Of a stretch of DNA of 64,000 nucleotides, positions 56,286 through 64,000 are shown one piece after another (the stretch's first letter is position 1; every line of letters begins with the position of its first letter). This DNA is from Chelonoidis abingdonii (taxonomy: Eukaryota; Chordata; Testudines; Testudinidae), in the NCBI RefSeq assembly GCF_003597395.2, contig NC_133769.1:44375831-44439830 (forward strand). Direction: 5' to 3'. Both the position numbers and the translations under genes were made by a program. The notes under the pieces are model-generated. The model made no database searches and had not been told where the DNA came from. It worked only from the letters and a program-made list of their open reading frames with translations.

Positions 56286-56289
56286 TCTA

Positions 56290-56428
56290 GCTGAGGGCCA
56301 AATTCTGTCACCCATACTTGTGTTGAGTAGCACCTTCCCCTGAGAGTAGTCTCACTGATTGTAATGGAACTTCTCTTGGAATATGATGCTACTCTGTGTG
56401 AGTAAGGATGGCAAAATCTGGCCATGAA
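56290..56428. repeat. Palindromic MITE (GGGCCAAATTCTG family)
   Basis: 'gagggccaaattctgtcaccc' faces 'aaggatggcaaaatctggcc', with internal 'gtagcacc' and 'ggaatatgatgctac' arms. Length about 139 bp. Confidence 0.6.
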
Positions 56429-56429
56429 T

Positions 56430-58170
56430 AATCAGTATAAGCTCTCAGATTGCTCAGGGTGAAGGATTGTCTACCATATTCTCTTAGATTCAAGCACAGG
56501 TCTCTCATTATTTCAGTGCACACTGCTCTAGGCGAGTATTCTAAACAGCCCACCATTTGCAAGTTTCAAGAGAAAACAACTTTTATATTGTATCTGGCAA
56601 CTTGGTTCAGAGAGAGAGAGAGAATTTTTCTTGGTTTTGTCACCCATTTGATCTAGTCACTTATTTATGACTTTAAAAAAACCTACTGTATATAAGGTAG
56701 TATTTTTGGGAAAATATATGCATTTCCTGTGAGAAAATAGGCCAGTGCCTTATTTTAAATTATTGTTTTAAAATATAGTTTCAAATGAAAAATAGGACTA
56801 GTACAATGAGCCATTTCTTGGATACTATATTCACCAGTAATTATGCAGTCAGTCTTTCCACTAGCCCTACTTAAAAGAGGATCAGGCTACAAAGTGCTGA
56901 CCCTAGCACTTAGATCACGGTCCTCAACACGGGGGGCAGAGCAGAGCTTGTGGGAGGTGGGATGCTCCATTTTCTCCCTCCTTCCTGAAAGAGCGGATGG
57001 TGTGTTCCCTGAGGATCTCTGTGGTGGCTACTCCCCATTTCCTGCTCTTGATGAATCCCACTAATCCACTAACTCAGTCTGGTGATGGGCAGGGCAAGTG
57101 GACCATCAGTCACAGGAGTGCTCTACCAGCTAAGCGTGGATTGAGCAGGGTGGAGAGTAGGGAATTCAGTACCCAAGAGGCAGTGAGGAGCACACAACCC
57201 TCCCTGGCTGCAAGGAAGCATCCCACCTCCCAGCAGTCAGGAGGAGGAAAGAGTGGGACTGTTTCCTTCCAAATAGCAGGAGAGAGGAAGGACTGGAGCA
57301 TGTGGAGCTTGCCCTTGCCAGGAATCCTGTAAAGTGCCAGTGCCATCACCTCTCTCAAAGACTGAGAACGCCAGACCTGAATGGATTTTAGAGGTGATTT
57401 TTTTAATGACTAACAAAGGTTGAACTGGGCTATCAGAAATTGCAGACAGGCCCAGTCTTTAGTCAAACAGCAGCTTGCAAATCAACAGGACAAAACTATC
57501 ATGGAAAGTGTTGATACTCACTGAATTAACATCTGAGTTGAAATATAACTGAGTATATCTGTTCATATTCCAAATATTTAATGTGTGTGTTCATGGAGAA
57601 TTCCTTGTGCCTTTCAAATCTTTATGTAGAAGCTGCTATACAAGCAGTGACATCCACAAGCTGAAACCAGTTTGAGTCCTGATGCTACATTATTGTGTGC
57701 CCAAAACTTCATTTGACTTTCATAGTGTTTAAACACAAGAGGAGTACAAACTAGATGCTGGTCAATGGGAAGATCCTCAGAATGAATGTGTTTTAAATCA
57801 TCCAACCTTTGAAATAAATAGTCCTTTACATCCTTTTTTTCCTATTTGTCTAGGGACAAATCCTGAAGTCTTTACCCAGCTTTACTCAGTTCTCACTCGA
57901 GCAAAACTCCCAGTGGATCAGTAGAGTTTTGTCTGCTTAAGGAATGAGATAGAGCAGTATGAGTGGGGCCAGTAAGAGGGAGATGCATTTGAAATCTCCT
58001 TAACACTCTGTGCAAAAATGCTGCCTTGATCAGTAGGATTAGTACTTAAATGGAGAATAATGAAGATAAAGCAACAGTCTGCAACACCATTTCCCATCTG
58101 AATAGAAACTTGCTAAGCAAGGAGATCTGAAGTCTCAATTGCAACGTTTCTTGCTTCCTTGTAAGAAACA
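56430..58170. other. Downstream flank of the second hyaluronidase, no gene seen
   Basis: Contains an AG run at 56610-56622 and a spaced inverted repeat, 'gggaggtgggatgctcc' (56950) facing 'agcatcccacctccc' (57207). The 111-codon frame at 56997-57332 has no supportable identity. Confidence 0.45.
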
Positions 58171-58599
58171 TTAATGTATAATGAGAAGCAGAAAAACCTG
58201 CATGGATCCAAATAAAAGAAAGTTGAACATTTTATTTTTTGATCTATTAAACAGAGTGTGAGCCCATTGCTCAAGTAGACTTCGGTCAGGCAGTTCACAA
58301 AATATCCCAGTCCAGCCTTGGTAACACTGACATGTGAAGCTCTGCTTCATGGCCTTTATATCTTCTGGTCTAGGTTTTCCAGTCACAAAGAATCTTGGGC
58401 CTTTTTCAGAATGGTGGACCCCAATCTCAAAACTATTTTGCGACAAGTGCAGATTAGCAGAAGAGTCACTGATTTTACGAATGCATCTCCCATTTTTCTT
58501 ACACAGAACTTTACTGCAGAGTTTGGCTGCTGAGGTTACATTAATGACATAATGTCCTAAGGGGCCATCTATGTATTTTTTCACAACTGAGCAGCTCTC
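58171..58599 (-). CDS. Second hyaluronidase, terminal coding exon
   Basis: Starts [12 protein letters not shown] after acceptor TTTTCCTACAG and ends at a stop at 58171-58173. Six EGF-like cysteines are in the same spacing class as HYAL4. The linker [21 protein letters not shown] is of similar length to that of HYAL4. The frame is intact. Confidence 0.9.
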   Translation of the reverse strand, partial: ESCSVVKKYIDGPLGHYVINVTSAAKLCSKVLCKKNGRCIRKISDSSANLHLSQNSFEIGVHHSEKGPRFFVTGKPRPEDIKAMKQSFTCQCYQGWTGIFCELPDRSLLEQWAHTLFNRSKNKMFNFLLFGSMQVFLLLIIH

Positions 58600-59930
58600 C
58601 TGTAGGAAAACAAGAGTATGACATGTTAATCAGTAACCAGAGTTATGTCCAAGTTTCTGTATTTTTGGTAGAATATTAACATAGAAGCACTGCCGGCTAA
58701 AGTGATATACTGAGATAAATCCTGAAGGCCTTACTCATGTGATTAGCCCCTGGCTTAATCCGCATTCATGGGAAGGCCAGTAAAATATTGATCTTTATTA
58801 CAATTTTGCTTTTCTATTTTGGGTCCCTGGTAGCAACATATTGAGTGTTTTATTAAAAATAAGGTTTTCTAGTGATTGTTGAAAAGAGACAATTTAAAAT
58901 AAAAAGGGTTTAAAACATGTATTGACACATTGCTTTGGCACTAGGGATTTCTACACTGATCACCATAACCCTTTAACTTAGCAGCTACTGAGAATTTTCA
59001 CTGGTTGGTGTGCAATGTGAAAAAAATAGCTTTTGGATTCTTCAGCTCCACGTTAAGCCGCTGAACTTCTTTGGGAGTTCATCCCACACCACTGCAGTCA
59101 ATGGGAGTTTTGCCATTGACTTTGATAGTAGCAAGGTCAGACACTGAAAGAGGTTGTGTCTTCTTGTATTGCTAATGCCCTATCAAAGGTCAGCTTGCCT
59201 TCTCCACCTGCAGCCTTTCTAAGAGTGAGGCAAGGGAGTTGGCCTGTTAGATGCCTTGCAAAGATAGACAATGCAACCTTCTGTCACCTTTGATAATTCC
59301 AGGAGAGGGGACCATAAGACTTCTTTAGGTGAGTCCCAGGGCCTTGTGAGGAGGAGCAGGATTTTTCTTGGTTGGGATTATATTCCACTAATGACTGTGT
59401 TATAAAATTTAGGACAAAGCTCAACATTTGGGTCTGTGAAAAATGTTCCCCACTTCATCCTCTGCCAAATACATAGCCCTGTGTTTGGTAATGTACAGAT
59501 TATGCAAGCAGAACACTGTTAAACAGACTGTTTACATTCTCATTTCAGTGTTTCAAACTGTATCTTATTATCTTAGTGCTATCCACTGCTATGGATGTCA
59601 TCCATGTTTGGTCCCTGGATGTGGTTCCTAGGAAGCAATGGCTAATTTAGGTATATTGTTAACAAGATGACAGGACTCCCAAGCAATCATCTTCAGCCAA
59701 AACGCTGGTGACAATGATGGGTGAGGGAGAGCTTCATGATAAGGATGTAAAATGGTAGAAATGAGCATGCATGGGGGGAGAGGCTCTTAACAAGGACATA
59801 GCACTTAACTCGTGAACATTTGTAAATCCACCCCACCTACCTTTGAGCTGGCATACTGCATGCTTCCCCAAAGGACAACCCCTGCTGCTCCCAAAGCAGC
59901 ACTCTCTCCAATAGTGTTCACCAGGTCAGT
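58171..59930 (-). CDS. PH-20/HYAL6-like hyaluronidase, last two coding exons only
   Basis: Coding exons are 59930-59841 (30 residues) and 58599-58171 (142 residues plus stop). Together they match the HYAL4 gene here in exon length, phase and motifs: [21 protein letters not shown], then the EGF-like domain [15 protein letters not shown] ... [12 protein letters not shown]. The C-terminus [19 protein letters not shown] is a hydrophobic GPI-signal-like tail. The catalytic exon is missing: nothing like it occurs up to 64000, so it should lie beyond the window (HYAL4's first intron is 4 kb). In mammals this upstream position holds HYALP1/HYAL6, while SPAM1 lies on the other side of HYAL4. Sequence alone does not decide between SPAM1 and HYAL6, so no symbol is given. 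Confidence 0.85.
59841..59930 (-). CDS. Second hyaluronidase, 90-base middle exon
   Basis: Encodes [20 protein letters not shown] then [10 protein letters not shown]. Acceptor CTCTTTCAG before 59930, donor GTAGGT after 59841; both boundaries in phase 0, as in HYAL4. Confidence 0.9.
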
Positions 59931-60089
59931 CTGAAAGAGGAAAGTGTCAAAACTGGACATTGCAAAAGCATCAGAACCCATAGCACCAGATACTGCAGAG
60001 GACACACTAACATTTAAGCACTACTTTTTTCCAGAGGTGATGTTGATTTATGCTGTAGAATTTTTATATTCAAAAAGGCCCATAATGAG

Positions 60090-60225
60090 CTCCCTACTTC
60101 TTGGGGCAGGGACTCTTTTGTTCTATGCTTGTACAGCTTCTAGCACAATGGGGTCCTGGCCCATGTCTGGGGCTTCTAGGTGCTATTACAATACAAATAA
60201 TAGATAATAATGACAATAGATCCAG
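60090..60225 (+). mobile_element. Old LINE 3' end (CR1/L3 type)
   Basis: 'ggggcagggactcttttgttctatgcttgtacagcttctagcacaatgggg' and 'ggggcttctaggtgctattacaatacaaataat' are a characteristic LINE 3' terminus with an AATAAT tail. Lies in intron 1 of the second hyaluronidase. Confidence 0.65.
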
Positions 60226-60673
60226 GCGCTCATTGAAGGATTTTGAACATTGACGTACAGCGGAAACTGCAAAGGGGTGGGCTGCACAGAGGGGAAGGAG
60301 TTAAAATAATTTTTAAAAAATGTTTTGCCTATTCACACAAATAAATGTACTTTCCTACTGATGTTACAGTGTATTGTAGTATATTCAGAACGATTCCTCC
60401 AGACAGATGGGAGGAGCAGAAAGGCAGTGACACTCTTGTGAACTGTAGTGCCTTGGACAATTTGTGTAGAATACTCTAGTACCTCTTTTGTAACAGATTA
60501 TAAATATGTTGGTTTGTCATTTAGTCAGTCCATGAGTATTTGCAGTGCTAAGACCTTGTCCATATACACAGATTGTACCAATTTAACTATACTCGTATAG
60601 AAATTGGCAGACACAATACACCAGTAATAACAGGTAGAACTGTACAGTAAGGGAAATAAACCATATCAGTATA

Positions 60674-60858
60674 TAGCAACACAGAGTCCTGTGGCACCTT
60701 AAAGACTAACAAATGTATTGGAGCATAAGCTTTCGTCTGACAAAGTGGGTATTCACCCACGAAAGCTTATGCTCCAATACTTCTGTTAGTCTTTAAGGTG
60801 CCACAGGACTCTTTGTTGCTTTTTACAGATCCAGACTAACATGGCTACCCCTCTGATA
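60674..60858 (+). mobile_element. Penelope-type inverted-dimer insertion with hammerhead-like core
   Basis: A 185-bp insertion bounded by a perfect 12-bp direct repeat, CATATCAGTATA, at 60662-60673 and 60859-60870. Two arms of about 62 bp (60675-60736 and 60759-60820) are inverted copies ('gagtcctgtggcaccttaaagactaac' and its complement), followed by a tail 'cagactaacatggctacccctctgat'. Between and into the right arm lies a hammerhead-like core. Long target repeats and inverted head units are typical of Penelope-like elements; the family assignment is inference. Confidence 0.75.
60737..60774 (+). ncRNA. Decayed hammerhead-ribozyme-like motif
   Basis: CTGACAA (60737-60743) stands where the CUGANGA box should be, with A in place of the invariant G. 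A 6-bp stem GTGGGT/ACCCAC (60745-60750 with 60755-60760, loop ATTC) follows, then GAAA (60761-60764), a mini-stem GC-TTAT-GC (60765-60772), and T-C at the expected cleavage site. Everything but one core base fits a Penelope-type hammerhead with minimal stem III. Stem I is not evident. Not expected to be active. Confidence 0.55.
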
Positions 60859-60939
60859 CATATCAGTATAAGCACTTTTATACTTGATGATTGCCTGTTC
60901 TAGTGATTCCTTCTGAAGCACCTGACATTGGCTACTGTC

Positions 60940-61005
60940 GGAAGACGGGATACTGGCTAGATGGACCACTGGTCTGGTTCAGTATGGCCGTTCTTATGTT
61001 TCAGC
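60940..61005 (+). mobile_element. CR1-type LINE 3' terminus
   Basis: 'gggatactggctagatggaccactggtctggttcagtatggccgttcttatg'. It is the same terminus as at 42775-42840. Confidence 0.7.
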
Positions 61006-61105
61006 ATAACTTAGTCTGTACTTGGGTTGTACTGATGTAACTATTTTGGTTAAAAATCACAATGTAATTATACCAATACATAAACTGTGTTCAGACAAAG
61101 CATCC

Positions 61106-62384
61106 TTAGCGCCACTTCAGCAATGTGTGTGAGCACTTCATAATACCAGACAAAGAGAGGCTGGGGACCCCTCCCAATGTAAAAAGATGCTATGGTGAAA
61201 TGGCTCATTCAGTAAACTGCTATATTTAGCAGGGAAGGGAGGAAAACAAACAAACAGAACCCAGAGCAACTACCTTTCTTCCCCTTCCCCTAGATCCCTA
61301 GCAAGTGGCTTTCATTTGGGAATGTCAGCGCTTTTCCTCCCATCCCCTGAGGCTGGGGACACTGACTGTGCAGCCTTTGCAAAGAGAAATACAAACATAT
61401 AAAGAACTGGCAAATTTTATAAAGTGGCTGGCGCTCGATAGTATATTGATAAGGTTTCCTTATCTTGTCTGCATCGCTGTGAAATCATCCAAGGGCTCAG
61501 GGGATGATCATGTGATGGCAGTAGGTGTGTTAGAACTACAGATAGATGAAACTGGATGACTCCATTATTTATTATTATTAATGTTATTTATTATTTTTTT
61601 TAAATCACACATAACTCTCTAAATGCACCGAGCAGTTTATAAGTAAGGACCTTCCTGTCCTGAAATGCTTCTTGTTCAAGGAAGTGGAGACACAAACCAG
61701 TGGTTGAGGAAAAGGAGAGTGTGCTGAATTATTGGAGAAGCATATGAGGAGGATTCCTGGGACAAGTGAGTGGTGGAGGTGACCTTTAACTAAAGGTCAG
61801 ATAAAAAAATATTGGAAATCATGGAGATATTTTAAACGACAGGATTTGCCTACTGGTTTCAAAGTACTATACCACGTTATTGGGCTCACCTGCAGTTCAT
61901 GGTGCTGCTGATCATCCAAGCAGTTCTTGAGAGCACTTTATTATTGCTAAAATCATAGAGTTCAGTGCTTTCTCTAGAAGAAGAGAGTAAGGTATGCCAC
62001 TGGTGTTACTTTCATGTTGAAAATGGTGGTGTATTTTTTACTGGATTTACTTTAGCAGTAAAAAAAAGTCTCAAAAATCAAATTTTGAAAAGTTAAGTGA
62101 CTTTGTGATATACCTAAAGCTCTTGGTAATGAATGATCCCTAGCCCTTTTCTTCTGCAAAATATTTCATGAAGATGACAAAAATACAAATCCTTGATCAT
62201 GACTGTTGTAAATCAACCACATGGTGGTACAGTGAACTAGCATGACACACAGTTCAGCTCTCATTAACAACTTGGTGATCTCTTCTCAGTCAGACAAAAT
62301 AAGGGAGCAATACATCAAACACATCTGAATAGACCAAAAACTGAACAGAGAGGGTTATTCACCTTGAGCAGTTACTGAGGTTCT
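61106..62384. other. No gene seen
   Basis: AT-rich with an ATT-rich tract at 61562-61600. The 84-codon frame at 61305-61559 has no recognisable features. No hyaluronidase catalytic exon. Confidence 0.5.
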
Positions 62385-62530
62385 TCAGGATGTGACATTG
62401 TGAGTGCTCCACTTTAGGTGTCAGTTCATCCCTGCACAGTCAATCGGAGATTTTCAGTAGCAGTGTCCGGAAGGGCTGCACTGACACCTAAAGTAGAACA
62501 CCCACAGGGATAGCACTTGAAGAAGAATAG
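62385..62530. repeat. Hairpin repeat related to the DIRS-region repeat
   Basis: 'gaggttcttcaggatgtgacat ... tgctccactttaggtgtcag' is mirrored by 'actgacacctaaagtagaaca ... cacttgaagaagaat'. The outer arms resemble 'ggttctttgagtgattgc' at 53280. Confidence 0.6.
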
Positions 62531-62549
62531 AAAATATGGACTTTTAAGG

Positions 62550-62765
62550 AAGTATGGTCCAGTGGTGAGCTCACTGGCTTCAGTGTCAGGAGCCCCAGAG
62601 TTTAATTACCTACTATACCGCAGACTTCCAATGTGATGTTGGGCAAGTCACTTAGCCTCTCTGTGCTTCAGATAATAGCACTTCCTTTCCTCATAGGGGT
62701 GCTGTGAGGCCAAATACATTAAAATAATGTGAGGTGCTCAGATCCTATGGTGACTGTAGATAAGT
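62550..62765 (+). mobile_element. MIR SINE
   Basis: tRNA-like head ('tccagtggtgagctcactggcttcagtgtcagg', 'gagtttaattacc'), core 'tgatgttgggcaagtcacttagcctctctgtgcttcag' and 3' part 'cctcataggggtgctgtgagg' are all present in order. One of the best preserved MIR copies here. Confidence 0.85.
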
Positions 62766-64000
62766 AGATGGGCTAGGTAGTTAGCTGCTCTTCTCCTTCC
62801 TCTCTCCATCTCCACCCCTAGAGGAGCCATATGGAGAAAAGAGAGGGACTTACAATATTTTAAAAGCTCCATTTTATAATATGCTTGTTTATCTTCCTTC
62901 ATCCCCAAGCTGCTCAACATCCCCTCTGTGACTCAACAATTGCTTAGCATACCAATATTTCCCTACAATACCCTGGTTTCCTCCTCTCTCTGCTGATGCT
63001 CAAGATCCTGTTCCAAGTTTTGGATGCTGTTTCCAGCAACCAAAGACCCTCAAGATTCTGCTCCTGTGCTGGTGTTCTGGACTAGCCCCCGAGGGGAGAG
63101 TAGAATCCTCACTCCATGTAAACAAAAAGGGAACTCCTCTCTCACCAGGGCTCCTTCCACAGGCTGATTAGTGGGGTGATTTCATTTTGTATTGAAAAAT
63201 GGAAGAAGGAGCACTAAACCATTCAAATTTATCAACATGAAAGGAAACTGGTGTTGCAACTGGAGCTGGTTGCATACAACAAAAATGTTTGTGATCTTTA
63301 CTTTATATTTTGAATGACTCTTTGTTTCAATCTAGTCATATCCCATCTTATTCTGTATGGGAGAATATTTGTGCAAAGGTAGCTTTGCTCATGGGGAATG
63401 GCCTTTGCACAGATATACATTGTGACATGAGGACATGGGTATTTCTATATGACCAAGAGTCACTGTTATTCATTATTCATCATTTATTTGTCATTCTGCT
63501 TTATGAAAAGATTTGTTCTTCCAATCAGGGAGCAGAAACAATGCTATGTAACTTCAATCACTGATCACACATCATTAATAGCTAGTAGTCTAGAGGGACA
63601 GTTTCTGAACATCCTAGAGCATCAATATAGAGAATTATTTGCATAAATTATGTGGTGAATACTTAGCAATAAGAGAGCCATTCATAGAAGTTAGGATCTG
63701 TTGGCAAATGATTTGTAAAGAGAAATGAGGCATGGGAGACACAACTGCAGGGATGTTCCTGGCCTCTGGATTTTTGTCTTTCACAGGGCTCTTATACCTG
63801 CAACTCTTTCTGGTGGTTCCCACAACTGTTGCTTCAACTTAACTTTTTTCATTGTGGTGCTTGCTGTATCGTTAGCACTGTACATGTTAGGGCTTGTGCA
63901 GAACATCCTATTGTGTCAGCAACCAAACAAAAGCTAAATTTCCATAGAGCTAGATTGTCCCACTCTTGCTGAGCCATAGTAGCGTATAAGGGAGAATAAA
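62766..64000. other. No gene seen; interior of the second hyaluronidase's intron is likely
   Basis: Unrecognised AT-rich sequence. Since the upstream catalytic exon is not found, this stretch probably lies within intron 1 of that gene. Confidence 0.4.

Larger units (their letters stand above)
60560..61105. repeat. Older MITE-like repeat, broken by younger insertions
   Basis: The left part 'agaccttgtccatatacacagattgtacc' and right part 'cataaactgtgttcagacaaagc' look like decayed inverted ends. They are separated by the 60674-60858 insertion and a LINE terminus at 60940-61005. Confidence 0.45.

Noticed and set aside
60001..64000. Search for the catalytic exon of the second hyaluronidase
   Set aside because: No frame with the DWE.WRP or NAPTDQC patterns exists here on either strand; the exon is presumed to be beyond the window.

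Overview
This window is nuclear DNA of a non-avian sauropsid, most probably a turtle. The evidence is split vertebrate genes with GT-AG introns and a repeat load dominated by CR1 LINE pieces, a tRNA-headed SINE with a CR1-type tail, MIR-like SINEs, Penelope-like and DIRS-like retroelements, endogenous-retrovirus-type solo LTRs, and PIF/Harbinger, hAT and TA-target MITE families. The species cannot be fixed from the sequence.

Two host genes are visible, both on the minus strand and both glycoside hydrolase family 56 hyaluronidases. HYAL4 is complete in its coding part: three exons (36053-37006, 31970-32059, 30568-30981) encode 485 residues with the DWEYWRP active-site motif, ten cysteines at family positions, an EGF-like domain and a hydrophobic C-terminal tail. 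A second, PH-20/HYAL6-like gene lies upstream and shows only its last two coding exons (59841-59930 and 58171-58599); its large first coding exon must lie beyond base 64000. The two copies share the same intron positions and a 90-base middle exon, so they are tandem paralogues of the vertebrate HYAL4/SPAM1/HYAL6 cluster.

Layout. 1-30 kb, downstream of HYAL4, has no gene I can recognise. It holds a retroviral-type LTR at the left edge, a TIR element with a C-rich minisatellite (3.3-4.4 kb), a Harbinger MITE split by a solo LTR (5.7-6.9 kb), CR1 fragments, a Penelope-like element with GIY-YIG remnants carrying a nested SINE (19.3-20.6 kb), two hAT MITEs, and a 4.4-kb Harbinger copy (22964-27339) with decayed transposase and Myb/SANT genes. 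30-37 kb is HYAL4, with more repeats in its first intron. 37-58 kb is intergenic: Harbinger MITEs in opposite orientations, a long CR1, LTRs and a DIRS fragment with a 178-codon RNase H ORF. 58-64 kb holds the partial second hyaluronidase and a Penelope-type inverted repeat containing a decayed hammerhead-ribozyme-like core.

The most informative observations are exact target-site duplications that order nested insertions, hammerhead-like cores in two related repeat families, and the absence of a SPAM1-like gene for 30 kb downstream of HYAL4. I saw no CRISPR array, operon or prokaryotic defence system, and no convincing unknown protein-coding gene.
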